DNA of 64,000 nt, taken from positions 46,177 through 110,176 of the forward strand of contig CAJPFH010000028.1 of assembly GCA_905339165.1 (NCBI GenBank). Direction: 5' to 3'. The translations under genes and the position numbers were made by a program. This DNA is from Flavobacteriales bacterium (GTDB taxonomy: Bacteria > Bacteroidota > Bacteroidia > Flavobacteriales_E > Vicingaceae). The notes under the pieces were generated by a model. It did not search any database and was not told where the DNA came from. It worked only from the letters and a program-made list of their open reading frames with translations. Below are positions 17,944 through 27,541 of the stretch, in pieces (positions within the stretch are counted from its first letter, which is position 1; each line of letters begins with the position of its first letter).

Positions 17944-19404
17944 TTATTCCACTGCCCATTTCCATTCTTTACCTAACAATAACTTTTCTTTCAACTGATG
18001 TTTTATTAAAAAATTCTGAGTTTCATTTTCTGAGAAGTGTTTGGCTGGAATTGTATTTGTATTAGCTAATGCAAATAAAAACATGCTTACAAAACGCACA
18101 TTGTTTGTCATATCGTTTTCATTTACCAGTTCAAAATGATCGCAACTGGAATGATAACAATTATATACCTCTTTATTCATATTGCTATTGGGAGCCAATA
18201 CAGGAATTCCTTCCAACATAAAAGGCTGATGGTCGCTATGAAGACCGGCAGAACTACTGTTGTTTGAAGCAAATGTGGAATCTATCATTTTAATTATATT
18301 ACAAATGCTGTCCGTATAACTCATCATTTCATCACGGCCATATAAATTAAAACCATTTGCATTGCCGGTCATGTCTAAATTCAGCATATACTTTATAGTT
18401 GAAATACCACCTAATTCTTTTGCCTTTTTTACCAAGGCTTTAGAACCCAACAAACCTTCTTCTTCGCCCATAAACAACACAAATTTTATGGTGCGTTTGG
18501 TGGTTAAACGAAGAGCCGAAAAAGTACGGGCAATATCAATAATGGAAAAAGAACCTATGCCGTTATCTATAGCTCCGGTTGCCAAATCCCACGAATCGAG
18601 GTGCCCGCCAATAATAATTACCTCATTGCTTTTTTCGGTACCCGGCCAGGTGGCCACTACATTGCGGGCCATTATTTTATTACTGTAGTTATTCATTTCT
18701 ATGCGAGCCTGTATTTTTTCGCCTTTAGCCATACGTTCTCTTAATTTATTGCCACTTTCGAGCGACATGCAAACCGCAGGAATATCAATTAATTCGCCTG
18801 TTACGGAAGCGGTTCCGGTAAGTAACACTTCACCGGGAACTCCATTGATAAAAAGCACTCCGGCTGCTCCGTACTTTATAGCAAGCTCTGTTTTTTCAGA
18901 GCGGTGCAAATTCATAGAAGAGGAGTCGGAAAACAAGGTATTGATATTCATTAAAACAATTTTTCCCTTTATGTTTTCCGAAAATTTACTGAAATCACTT
19001 TGCAAACCACTGCCTAAATCAATTACCTGAGCGGTAGTATCGGCCTTCACAGGAGTGTGGGCAAGACTTACGGTTTTAATTTCTTCTCCGTTAATGCTGG
19101 TTTTAACGCTTAACCTTAGCCAACTGTTGGCTTCGAAAGGTAAATATTGTACTTCTGAAAATCCGTATTTTTTAAAAAGCGAGAAAACAAATTCTTCGGC
19201 TTTGTTACCGTTTTCGGTACCTGTAAGCCTATGCCCTATGGTAGCCGTGGCTTGTTGCAGATTTTGGTATGCTTCCGAATGTTTTAATACTTCTTCGTTT
19301 ATGAGAGAAAAAGCATCTGAGCAGGGTAATTCTTGTTTTTCATCATTTTTATGCCCACAAGAAAACAAAAAAACAGAAATGATAAGTGAAGGTAAAAGTC
19401 TCAT
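17944..19404 (-). CDS. M28 family zinc aminopeptidase, lipoprotein
   Basis: From the ATG at 19404 this is a 486-residue lipoprotein: MRLLPSLIISVFLFSCGH has the lipobox LFSC with Cys at residue 16. An upstream in-frame start at 19512 would bury that signal and run into the next gene's start, so it was rejected. A PA-like insert (ADTTAQVIDLGSG to about GVLFINGVPGE) precedes the catalytic M28 domain. Zinc ligands and catalytic residues are visible: GGHLDSWDLATGAIDN (His, Asp), the GEEEGLLGS Glu pair, LNLDMTGN (Asp) and HSDHQPF (His). This is the layout of periplasmic Bacteroidota M28 peptidases, which trim amino acids from peptides. It is divergent from the next gene and convergent with the repeat block. 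Confidence 0.92.
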   Translation of the reverse strand: MRLLPSLIISVFLFSCGHKNDEKQELPCSDAFSLINEEVLKHSEAYQNLQQATATIGHRLTGTENGNKAEEFVFSLFKKYGFSEVQYLPFEANSWLRLSVKTSINGEEIKTVSLAHTPVKADTTAQVIDLGSGLQSDFSKFSENIKGKIVLMNINTLFSDSSSMNLHRSEKTELAIKYGAAGVLFINGVPGEVLLTGTASVTGELIDIPAVCMSLESGNKLRERMAKGEKIQARIEMNNYSNKIMARNVVATWPGTEKSNEVIIIGGHLDSWDLATGAIDNGIGSFSIIDIARTFSALRLTTKRTIKFVLFMGEEEGLLGSKALVKKAKELGGISTIKYMLNLDMTGNANGFNLYGRDEMMSYTDSICNIIKMIDSTFASNNSSSAGLHSDHQPFMLEGIPVLAPNSNMNKEVYNCYHSSCDHFELVNENDMTNNVRFVSMFLFALANTNTIPAKHFSENETQNFLIKHQLKEKLLLGKEWKWAVE

Positions 19405-19515
19405 ATAAAATATTTTGTTGCGAAAGGTAATCATTCCTTTAGGAATAGAAAAAAACAGAATAGCGTAAATAGAATTATTTTGTATAATTTCATGGCTTGA
19501 AAAACAATACAAATT

Positions 19516-21711
19516 ATGAAAACAAAATTTACCCTTCTATTGCTCTTATTATTACTAAACTACCTGCCATTTACTTTTGCCCAAACCCCCGGTTTAGATA
19601 AAAGTGTGCAAGTATCGGCTACCGTGCAAAACAACCCTGCAAAAATTACCTTAACATGGCCTACCATTCCAAGTGCTACCTCTTTTTCTGTATTCAGAAA
19701 GCTAAAAGGAGCCACTTCTTGGGGAACTGCATTAGCAACCGGATTACCAGGGAATACCACACAATGGGAAGACAATACTGCACAAGTTGGCGTACTTTAC
19801 GAATATCGCATTTCTAAAAGCGGAGGAACTGCTGCCTATGGTTACATCAATTCGGGCATAGATATTCCCGAAGTAGAATTTAGAGGAAAACTCCTTTTGG
19901 TTTACGATACCATCAGTACGGCTACTCTTACTAACGATATTAAACAATGGGAAAAAAATGCCATTGGCGATGGCTGGGGGGTTATTCGCATTCCGGTAAA
20001 CCAAAACGATGTGGTTACAGCCGTAAAAGCTAAAATTGTTACAGAATACAATAAAGATCCACAAAACGTAAAAACCGTATTTCTTTTCGGAAGAGTTCCT
20101 ATTCCCTATTCTGGCGATATTGCACCCGATGGACACGTACCCGACCATCAGGGAGCTTGGCCTGCCGATGGCTATTATGCCGATATAGATGGCATTTGGA
20201 CGGACAATAGCGTGAATAACACGGGGGCTTCGCAAGTAAGAAACCAAAATATACCGGGCGATGGAAAATTTGACCAAGGAGGTTTTCCGGGAAATTTAGA
20301 ATTGCAAATTGCAAGGGTTGACATGCGGAACTTATCCGGATTTGGAATTTCGGAAACTCAACTTCTAAAAAAATATCTTACAAAAAACCATGCCTATCGC
20401 CACAAACTTTTTAGTCCGGTAAACCGAGCTTTAGTTGACGATAATTTTACAGGCTATGCCGAAGGCTTCTCGGCCAGCGGATGGAGAATTTTTTCTACAC
20501 TTTGCGGAAGTGCAAATATTGTAACTACCGATTACCACACCACCATGAAAACCGATAGCTACCTCTGGTCGTACGGATGTGGGGCCGGCTCCTATAACAG
20601 TTGCAGCGGAATTGGCAACTCTACCAACTTTGTTAACGACTCCTTACTGAGCGTTTTTACCATGTTATTCGGAAGTTATTTTGGCGATTGGGATAGCCCA
20701 ACCAATAACTACTTACGCATGGCATTAGGAAATGGCACCACACTTACCAACTGCTGGGCCGGAAGGCCTTACTGGTATTTTCAACACATGGCCATGGGCG
20801 AAAATATTGGCTACAGTGCCTTGGTTTCCATGAACAACAACGGATATTACGAAGCCAACAACAGCTTAAAAGGAGTACACATGGCACTGATGGGAGACCC
20901 CACCCTGCGTGCTCAAATTGTAGCACCACCTACTAACTTTACCGCAACGTATAGCAATGGAAATGGCCTACTCACATGGACAGCATCGCCCGACCAGGTG
21001 TTAGGTTATAATGTTTACAAATACAACGACACTACAAAAACATTTACTAAAATAAATTCATACTTGATAACAGGAACTACCTACACCGATTCCTGCTTGG
21101 TTTATCAGGGAATACAAACCTATATGCTCAGAGCATTAAAATACGAAACAACACCCAGTGGTACTTTCTATAATTTAAGTACTGGGGGTTTCGATACCTT
21201 GCTAAATCCCACAAACAAAAATATAGTAGCCGATTTTACTTTTACTCCCAACCTGTTTCAGGTTACCTTTACAAACACCTCTCAAAATGCAGCCTTCTAT
21301 TTTTGGGATTTTGGCGATGGCAATACTTCTACACAACAACACCCTATTCATACCTACAATACTGATAATTCCTACAATGTAACGTTAGTAGCAAATTACA
21401 ATTGCGATGGAACGGATACAGTTTACAAAACAGTAACCATAGCCACCGGAATTATAAAAAACGAGTTAGAAATAAATACCGAAATTTTTCCGAATCCGGC
21501 CAAAGATGCCATAAACATTCGCGTTAAAAACATTTCGTTACAATCAATTTCCCTATTTAATGCCCAAGGAAAATTAGCAACTGAAATATATACTAGCCCA
21601 AGCAATAACCAATACACAATACCTGTTTCTTCTTTTGCAAAAGGTATTTACTTTATTAGGCTATTAGATGAAAACGGAAATGCTATGAATAAAAAAATTA
21701 TCTTAGAATAA
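19516..21711 (+). CDS. T9SS-sorted protein with C25-like (gingipain-fold) domain lacking the catalytic pair
   Basis: 731 residues with a signal peptide (MKTKFTLLLLLLLL to about FAQ). An FN3-like domain (about 30-110) is followed by a region (about 120-470) that recalls the gingipain C25 fold: a VFLFGRVPIPY strand, the acidic GYYADIDGIW segment, ELQIARVDM-like text, and the closing ALMGDPTLRAQ. Where C25 enzymes have Gly-His-Gly and a catalytic Cys, this protein reads YGCGAGSY (near 353-360) and FGSYFGDWD (near 386-394), so protease activity is doubtful. Then come an FN3 domain (about 475-560), a PKD domain (YFWDFGDGNTSTQQHP, about 595-655) and a type A T9SS sorting domain (EIFPNPAKDAINI to the end). 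The C25 assignment is by eye and moderate. Confidence 0.75.
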   Translation: MKTKFTLLLLLLLLNYLPFTFAQTPGLDKSVQVSATVQNNPAKITLTWPTIPSATSFSVFRKLKGATSWGTALATGLPGNTTQWEDNTAQVGVLYEYRISKSGGTAAYGYINSGIDIPEVEFRGKLLLVYDTISTATLTNDIKQWEKNAIGDGWGVIRIPVNQNDVVTAVKAKIVTEYNKDPQNVKTVFLFGRVPIPYSGDIAPDGHVPDHQGAWPADGYYADIDGIWTDNSVNNTGASQVRNQNIPGDGKFDQGGFPGNLELQIARVDMRNLSGFGISETQLLKKYLTKNHAYRHKLFSPVNRALVDDNFTGYAEGFSASGWRIFSTLCGSANIVTTDYHTTMKTDSYLWSYGCGAGSYNSCSGIGNSTNFVNDSLLSVFTMLFGSYFGDWDSPTNNYLRMALGNGTTLTNCWAGRPYWYFQHMAMGENIGYSALVSMNNNGYYEANNSLKGVHMALMGDPTLRAQIVAPPTNFTATYSNGNGLLTWTASPDQVLGYNVYKYNDTTKTFTKINSYLITGTTYTDSCLVYQGIQTYMLRALKYETTPSGTFYNLSTGGFDTLLNPTNKNIVADFTFTPNLFQVTFTNTSQNAAFYFWDFGDGNTSTQQHPIHTYNTDNSYNVTLVANYNCDGTDTVYKTVTIATGIIKNELEINTEIFPNPAKDAINIRVKNISLQSISLFNAQGKLATEIYTSPSNNQYTIPVSSFAKGIYFIRLLDENGNAMNKKIILE

Positions 21712-21935
21712 TGTCGGAAAACATATTGGGCATATACAAACACTATAAAGGAAAAAAATACGAAGTAATTGGCATTGCATCTCATTCGGAAACACTAGAA
21801 GAATTTGTAGTGTATAAACCTTTATACCCTACCGAACATAGTCTTTGGATTCGCCCAAAGACTATGTTTTTTGAAACGGTGGAAATAAATGGAGAAAAAA
21901 TAAAACGCTTTCAGAAATTTGTTAATGAGCAATAA
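21711..21935 (+). CDS. DUF1653 domain protein
   Basis: A 74-residue cytoplasmic protein with the DUF1653 pattern: YKHYKGKKYEVIGIASHSET near the start, then VVYKPLY and LWIRPKTMFFETV. The family is a small beta-rich domain of unknown function, sometimes fused to HD or other domains. The start codon shares one base with the stop of the T9SS protein (TAATG), and the next gene overlaps or abuts its end, so it lies inside a transcript. No signal peptide, so it is probably not functionally tied to the secreted upstream protein. Confidence 0.85.
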   Translation: MSENILGIYKHYKGKKYEVIGIASHSETLEEFVVYKPLYPTEHSLWIRPKTMFFETVEINGEKIKRFQKFVNEQ

Positions 21936-21939
21936 ATAT

Positions 21940-22602
21940 ATGAAAGTGTATTTTTTTTCGATGGTATTTTTCGTATTTTCTTTTGCACAGTCGCAAAACT
22001 CTACCTACCAAATTGCATTGCTTAAATACAGCGGAGGAGGCGATTGGTATGCCAATTTAGAAACTTCCTTGCCGAATTTAATTAAGTTCTGCAACCAGCA
22101 TTTAAATACCAACATTAATAAAGAACAGGCCATTGTTGAGGTAGGAAGCGAAGATCTTTTTAATTACCCTTTTGTGCATTTAACAGGACACGGAAATATT
22201 ATTTTGAATGTATTGGAAACAGAAAATCTTAGAAAATATTTAGTATCCGGAGGTTTTTTGCACATTTCGGATAATTACGGATTAGATAAATTTATGAGAA
22301 GAGAAATGAAGAAAGTATTTCCGGAGTTAGATTTTATTGAATTACCCTTTTCTCATCCTATCTACAATCAGAAGTACAAATTTCAGAAGGGATTACCTAA
22401 AATTCACGAACATGATAACAAACCACCGCAAGGGTTTGGCATCATTTACGAAGGGCGTTTGGTGGTTTTTTATGATTATGAATGTGATTTAGGTGATGGT
22501 TGGGAATCAAAAGAAGTTCATAATAACAGCGAAGAAACTCGCTTAAAAGCCCTGCAAATGGGTGCTAATATTATACAGTATGTATTCAGCGGAAACGAAT
22601 GA
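21940..22602 (+). CDS. DUF4159 domain protein, exported
   Basis: From ATG 21940 the protein has 220 residues and begins with a signal peptide (MKVYFFSMVFFVFSFAQSQN). An in-frame ATG at 21925 or TTG at 21919 could add a few residues and overlap the DUF1653 gene. The body matches DUF4159: YSGGGDWYANLETSLPNL, PFVHLTGHG, the GGFLHISDNYG strand, ELPFSHPIYN and a final GANIIQYVFSG. DUF4159 has a glutamine-amidotransferase-like fold and occurs in Bacteroidota and planctomycetes; its activity is unknown to me. The next gene starts 23 bases before its end. Confidence 0.82.
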   Translation: MKVYFFSMVFFVFSFAQSQNSTYQIALLKYSGGGDWYANLETSLPNLIKFCNQHLNTNINKEQAIVEVGSEDLFNYPFVHLTGHGNIILNVLETENLRKYLVSGGFLHISDNYGLDKFMRREMKKVFPELDFIELPFSHPIYNQKYKFQKGLPKIHEHDNKPPQGFGIIYEGRLVVFYDYECDLGDGWESKEVHNNSEETRLKALQMGANIIQYVFSGNE

Positions 22603-23803
22603 GGACTTGCCTCTTAGCTCCGAAATGCTTCATTTTATTAACGAATATACAGATAGTAAGGCTTCTGATATTTCATTAAAACTTTCTAAAAAAAAACATT
22701 GGCCCAACGAGTTTATTATACAACAAATAATAGGTAAACAAAAGGCAAAAAAGAAATTTCCGCTTTTGGCTTCATGTTCTGAAATTATTTATCCTTCGTT
22801 ACTTGCCATAGAACAAGCATCATCTGAAACTACCGCAAAATACAAGGCGAGTTTGGTTTTCGGGAAAAAACTTTTGGACCTGAGCGGAGGAATGGGAATT
22901 GATTGTTTTTTTATGGCAACTCATTTTGAGGAGGTATACTACAACGAACCTAGCACAGAACTCTATGAAATAACTCTTAAAAACTTGCAACATCTTTGGA
23001 ATACAAAACCCGAATACAAACAAAAAAAAATCTGTTTCTATAATCAGGGAGCCGAAGATTTTTTACAAACCAACAAACAAAAATTCGATTGCATATTCAT
23101 AGATCCCTCTCGGAGGAAGGAAAACAAAAAAACAGTAAGCCTTTCGGAATGTACGCCCAATGTACTATTGCTGCTACCTGAGTTAATAAAACGCAGCAAT
23201 AAAATGCTTATCAAAGCATCGTGCATGCTCGATATAAAAAAAGCCGTTGAAGAACTAATGTTTGTGCAAAAAGTACATGTAGTAAGTGTAAACAATGAGT
23301 GTAAGGAATTGCTTTTTGAATGCGGAAAAATTCCGAACAAAAATTATGGAATAGAATGCATTAATATAACTGCAAAAGAAACACATCGCTTTTGTTTTAC
23401 CTTTAACGATGAAAAAAACAGCACACCTCTTTATTCGCTACCACAACACTATTTGTACGACCCCCATTCGTCTGTTACTAAAGCCGGTGCTTTTAATATT
23501 GTATCCCAACAATTCCATCTGAAAAAAATTGCGGCAAATACCCACCTTTATACTTCAAATAAAATTGAGAAAAATTTTCCGGGAACTATTTATAAAGTAC
23601 AAGCTACGGTTTCTCTAAACAAAAAAGAAATTTTACCCCACCTTAAACAACCTGAAGCGATGTGGATGCTACGCCATTCCGCCTTTACCGAAAAAGAACT
23701 GATACAAAAAACAGGTATTAAAAACAAATCGTCTCCTATTGTTTTATTCTCAACCAGAAACCTCGAAAATAAAATAATCATCATCATTTGTAACATTATT
23801 TAA
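22580..23803 (+). CDS. Class I SAM methyltransferase with THUMP-like C-terminus
   Basis: From ATG 22580 (overlapping the previous gene by 23 bases) the product has 407 residues. A helical N-terminal part precedes a Rossmann SAM-binding domain: LLDLSGGMGIDCFFMA (motif I), the acidic YYNEPS, and FDCIFIDPSRR, an IDPxR motif in place of the usual NPPY. The C-terminal part fits the THUMP-like domain: LYDPHSSVTKAGAFN and the MWMLRHSAFTEKELIQKTG region. These proteins are common in Bacteroidota and are thought to modify RNA; the target is unknown. The extended GTG start at 22562 is less likely. Confidence 0.82.
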   Translation: MYSAETNEDLPLSSEMLHFINEYTDSKASDISLKLSKKKHWPNEFIIQQIIGKQKAKKKFPLLASCSEIIYPSLLAIEQASSETTAKYKASLVFGKKLLDLSGGMGIDCFFMATHFEEVYYNEPSTELYEITLKNLQHLWNTKPEYKQKKICFYNQGAEDFLQTNKQKFDCIFIDPSRRKENKKTVSLSECTPNVLLLLPELIKRSNKMLIKASCMLDIKKAVEELMFVQKVHVVSVNNECKELLFECGKIPNKNYGIECINITAKETHRFCFTFNDEKNSTPLYSLPQHYLYDPHSSVTKAGAFNIVSQQFHLKKIAANTHLYTSNKIEKNFPGTIYKVQATVSLNKKEILPHLKQPEAMWMLRHSAFTEKELIQKTGIKNKSSPIVLFSTRNLENKIIIIICNII

Positions 23804-23832
23804 CATTTTTTTACCAATATGTAGTAAGCTAT

Positions 23833-24384
23833 ATGCGTTCACAAAAAAACAGGAAAATCCAAAAGCATTATCTTATGTGGACGTATCTTTTTATAGGAAT
23901 TTCTATTTTACCTATGTGTAAACAAAATACCTCCCACCTATACCACGTAGCCTTAACAAGCACGGTTGATAGTATTGTAGTGTATAAAAGCAAACGCGAG
24001 ATGCACGTTTTTAACAATCATCATTTGCTTAAAATATATAGAATTGCTTTGGGCAGTAATCCGGTGGGTAAAAAACAATTTCAGGGCGATATGAAAACTC
24101 CCGAAGGCAAATACTCCATTAACAGTAAAAATCCACAAAGTGCCTATTACTTAAATTTAGGAATTTCATACCCCAACGAGAGTGATAAGGCTATTGCAAA
24201 AAAAAATGGAAAAAGTGCAGGTGGCGATATTAAAATACACGGCTTGCCAAATGGTTCAGGAGCATTAGGAAAGGCTCATTTACTAAGCGATTGGACGCAT
24301 GGTTGCATAGCGGTAACCAATGAAGAAATAAAAGAATTATACGAATTTGTTCCTATTGGAACCTCAATACATCTATACCCTTAA
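23833..24384 (+). CDS. L,D-transpeptidase (YkuD domain)
   Basis: A 183-residue protein with an N-terminal membrane anchor or signal (about 15-32, LMWTYLFIGISILPMC) and a YkuD catalytic domain. The substrate-binding and catalytic motif reads KIHGLPNGSG, then SDWTHGCIAVTNEEI, with the nucleophilic Cys in HGC. Upstream are KYSINSKNPQSAYYLNLGI and a TPEGKY-like segment. Such enzymes make 3-3 cross-links or attach proteins to peptidoglycan in the periplasm. It ends two bases from the convergent ABC exporter gene, with no terminator between them. Confidence 0.92.
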   Translation: MRSQKNRKIQKHYLMWTYLFIGISILPMCKQNTSHLYHVALTSTVDSIVVYKSKREMHVFNNHHLLKIYRIALGSNPVGKKQFQGDMKTPEGKYSINSKNPQSAYYLNLGISYPNESDKAIAKKNGKSAGGDIKIHGLPNGSGALGKAHLLSDWTHGCIAVTNEEIKELYEFVPIGTSIHLYP

Positions 24385-24386
24385 GA

Positions 24387-27300
24387 TTACTTTTTCTTTT
24401 TAAAATATACTAAGGATACAGCCTTTTCAATTAAATCAAGTACTCGTTTAAATACATCAAAATACAAAGTAAAAGCAAGTAGGAGGCTCATAAGCCAAAC
24501 TACTATAAGATTTACAGAATACGTACTGAAATATTTTCCAAACACTAATTTACGAGGAGCAAAGAAATGAGCACGAAAATCATCGGGGTCTAAATATACC
24601 GGATCGGCTCTTTGGTAAAGCTTCCCATCTTTTTCTAAAATTTTATTGAATTCGCTTTTGTTGGTAACCAAATCGCTAAGTGCATCATTGGTGTACTCAT
24701 CTTTCATTTTAATAAATGCTTCTTTAGCCGCAGCATCTTTATTCATAGACATGATTAACTCATCTTTCTTATCGTTGGCACTGTTGTATTTTTTTATATA
24801 ATGCTCGTTTACTTTTCTAAGATAGTGCGATACTGAATCTAGAATATCTTTGCGTTTACTCACTTCCGGATAGGTAAGACTTTGCAGATGATTAAAACGC
24901 ACCTCCGGCATTTTCTTCATTTCTTTTGCAATTTCGTATTGCAGCAGGACCAAGTCTTGTTTTATAGATTCCGCTTTTGTTTTATCTTCCAGATTAGTGT
25001 AGCAGTTCCCTGTTTTTTCGCGTAGTTTACTTAGCCAAAAATTCTTTTTAAAATCTGCTTTTCTTAATTCTTTATCGTATGGATAAAAAATCTTTTCGAA
25101 CTTGTTATTTTTAAATTGGTTAACCGCAAGTGCTTCAAATGCCCAACGAGAAGTCATTATCTCTCCTGCAATTGGCACACTGTTCTGAAGAGTTACCACC
25201 GGATTTAATTTATCAAATTTTACAATGACTCCACTCAGCAATAATTGTGGTATAATTAAAAAGGGAATAAGTATATAAATGGTAACAGCCGAGTTAAAGG
25301 TTGCCGAAATATTAAGTCCAAGCATATTGGCAAAACAAGAGGTTGTAAACAGAACAAGCCAGTAATCTGCCCACATTCCTTTTAATCCGAGCAAACTATT
25401 GCCTAATAAAATAAATGTAGCTGTTTGTATAGCCGAAAGCACAAACATTATCGATATCTTAGACACCAAATAACTACCCTTGCTCAAATTAAGAAACTGC
25501 TCGCGTTTGCGAATTTTTTTATCACGAATTATTTCTTCGGCACTAACCGTTAATCCAATAAACAAGGCCACTATCACTGCCATAAAAATATAAGCAGGCA
25601 TATTTTCGTTCTCTCGGAATATGTAGCCAATTTTATTTGAGGTATCGGTATTATAGTACCTCACTAAAAAAGCAAGAATAAACGCTAACACAGGAGCCTC
25701 TAACAAATTTATAAGCATATACTGCGTATTGGTAAGTTTTGAAAGCACATCGCGAGTAATAAAAACGTTGAACTGACTTACCAAATTGGGAACGTGAAAA
25801 GTGCTTTCCGGCTTTTTTTCCGGAGGAGTATGAAGTATAATTTTCTTTTCTATGTGTTCTAAATAATCCTGATTCCATTCTTTGGGTGAAACCTTTCTGT
25901 AGGGGGTTGGATTACCATACTCATCAACTACCTTAGCCTCAATGATATTAAAAATTTGCTCCGGGTTTACGTTACCACATTCTATACATTCGCTTTCATC
26001 GCTATTAACGTGGTTGGCTCTTTTCTTAAAATAAATTACAGCATCCACCGGATTTCCATTATAGATAGGATATCCGCCTGTATCGAGAATTAGCAGTCTG
26101 TCGAACATTTTAAATATATCGGACGAAGGCTGATGGATTACCACAAACACCAATTTTCCTTTAAGGGCAAGCTCTTTCAGCAAGTCCATAATATTTTCCG
26201 AATCGCGAGAGGACAAACCCGATGTGGGTTCATCAACAAAAAGTACCGAAGGTTCGCGAATTAATTCTAAGGCTATGTTTAGTCGTTTGCGTTGCCCACC
26301 GCTAATGGTTTTATCTAAAGGGCTGCCCACTTTTAAATCTTTTGCCTCATATAGGCCAATACTAGTAAGCATATCGGCCACCAATTTTACAAGTTGGGTT
26401 TCCGGCATTTTGGCAAAACACAGTTTGGCATTGTAATATAAATTCTGGAAAACCGTTAGCTCTTCAATGAGTAAATCATCTTGAGATACGTAGCCTATTA
26501 CTCCTTCTATTTGATCGGTTTGATGATGAATGTCTATTCCGTTTATGGTAACTTTTCCTGATGTAGGAATATAGTTTCCGTTGAGTAAGTTCAGAAGGGT
26601 TGATTTTCCTGCTCCACTGGCACCCATAATACCTACCAGCCTGCCGGACTCTTCGGAAAAATTGAGTGGATATAATCCTATGTTTCCACCCTTAAAAACA
26701 TATTGAAGTTCATCTACCCTAAATACAATTTTTTCTTTAGAGGAATCGCTCAAAAAGGCACTTACAATATCGCTGTAATAAATAGGCTGAACTTTTGAAC
26801 TTCGAACCGAGGAGCCGTTGGTAAGGATATAGGTTCTCTCGGGAGTTATATTAATTCCATTCAAATACAATTCTGCCGTACCAAAATACCTTAACACGTA
26901 CATGCTTACGCTCTTTATGCGTAATACTCTTATGTGTCCGGTAATACCCTCAGAATATAAGTGACGGGCATTAGTGAGTGTATTAAATTTTTGGTTGTTT
27001 ATGTATAAAAAATCAACATCGTCCTGAATTTCAGGAGCTGATTTAGATTTTATAAAATGTAGGCTCTTCTCAAACTCTTCTGTTTCTATATTAAATGTTT
27101 CTGCAACCGTAGAAACAAACTCCATTTCCTGCTCGGTAATTTCTTCTCCGGCAAAAATAAATTCGAGCAAACGAATCAGTACAACTACTTTTTGCTTTTG
27201 AGCAAGTTCTTCGTTAATTTGGGTGCATATTCTTAAAACTTTTACCGAGTTTACAGAGGTTCTTTTTCTTTTCTTTTTATCATCAGAGCCCTTTTGTGCG

Positions 27301-27464
27301 TCTAAATAATCATCAAAAATTTTAAGATATTCTTCTACCAATTCCTGATTTAATTGTTGTTTTAGAAATGCTTCAACTACACTACGGCTTCGCCCCGATA
27401 TATCTTCCACATCGCAAACAATGGCAAAAAGTTGCATTAGGGCTTTCAGTATCCGTTCGCTCAT
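24387..27464 (-). CDS. TerB-like / ABCG-type ABC exporter fusion
   Basis: This 1025-residue protein combines an N-terminal all-helical region (about 1-145, ending LLEFIFAGEEITEQEMEFVS, the acidic TerB-like pattern), a beta-rich linker (about 150-245), an ATPase domain and a membrane domain. Walker A is GASGAGKST (near 285), the signature SGGQRKRLN, Walker B VLFVDEPTSGLSSRD and the H-loop VIHQPSSD, the order and spacing of ABCG half-transporters. About six hydrophobic segments follow, with a long soluble insert (about 810-965) before the last helix. A single polypeptide would work as a homodimer in the inner membrane. The substrate is unknown. It lies 77 bases downstream of the 27542 gene, separated by a terminator, so it probably has its own promoter. 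Confidence 0.87.
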   Translation of the reverse strand: MSERILKALMQLFAIVCDVEDISGRSRSVVEAFLKQQLNQELVEEYLKIFDDYLDAQKGSDDKKKRKRTSVNSVKVLRICTQINEELAQKQKVVVLIRLLEFIFAGEEITEQEMEFVSTVAETFNIETEEFEKSLHFIKSKSAPEIQDDVDFLYINNQKFNTLTNARHLYSEGITGHIRVLRIKSVSMYVLRYFGTAELYLNGINITPERTYILTNGSSVRSSKVQPIYYSDIVSAFLSDSSKEKIVFRVDELQYVFKGGNIGLYPLNFSEESGRLVGIMGASGAGKSTLLNLLNGNYIPTSGKVTINGIDIHHQTDQIEGVIGYVSQDDLLIEELTVFQNLYYNAKLCFAKMPETQLVKLVADMLTSIGLYEAKDLKVGSPLDKTISGGQRKRLNIALELIREPSVLFVDEPTSGLSSRDSENIMDLLKELALKGKLVFVVIHQPSSDIFKMFDRLLILDTGGYPIYNGNPVDAVIYFKKRANHVNSDESECIECGNVNPEQIFNIIEAKVVDEYGNPTPYRKVSPKEWNQDYLEHIEKKIILHTPPEKKPESTFHVPNLVSQFNVFITRDVLSKLTNTQYMLINLLEAPVLAFILAFLVRYYNTDTSNKIGYIFRENENMPAYIFMAVIVALFIGLTVSAEEIIRDKKIRKREQFLNLSKGSYLVSKISIMFVLSAIQTATFILLGNSLLGLKGMWADYWLVLFTTSCFANMLGLNISATFNSAVTIYILIPFLIIPQLLLSGVIVKFDKLNPVVTLQNSVPIAGEIMTSRWAFEALAVNQFKNNKFEKIFYPYDKELRKADFKKNFWLSKLREKTGNCYTNLEDKTKAESIKQDLVLLQYEIAKEMKKMPEVRFNHLQSLTYPEVSKRKDILDSVSHYLRKVNEHYIKKYNSANDKKDELIMSMNKDAAAKEAFIKMKDEYTNDALSDLVTNKSEFNKILEKDGKLYQRADPVYLDPDDFRAHFFAPRKLVFGKYFSTYSVNLIVVWLMSLLLAFTLYFDVFKRVLDLIEKAVSLVYFKKKK

Positions 27465-27482
27465 TTTATTTTTCCTTAAAAA

Positions 27483-27521
27483 TTAAAAAAAAAGACATTA
27501 CACAACCTTGCATAATGTCTT
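27483..27521 (-). terminator. Rho-independent terminator after the 27542 gene
   Basis: On the minus strand AAGACATTA and TAATGTCTT (27521-27513 and 27500-27492) form a perfect 9-bp stem with a 12-base loop, followed directly by a run of T (the A-run at 27483-27492 on the plus strand). It lies between the small exported-protein gene and the ABC exporter gene. Confidence 0.75.
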
Positions 27522-27541
27522 ATAAAACATTGTTGTATTTT

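Noticed and set aside
19740..20320. 177-residue minus-strand frame inside the C25-like gene
   Set aside because: Antisense to a gene with a signal peptide, domains and a sorting signal; no motif of its own.
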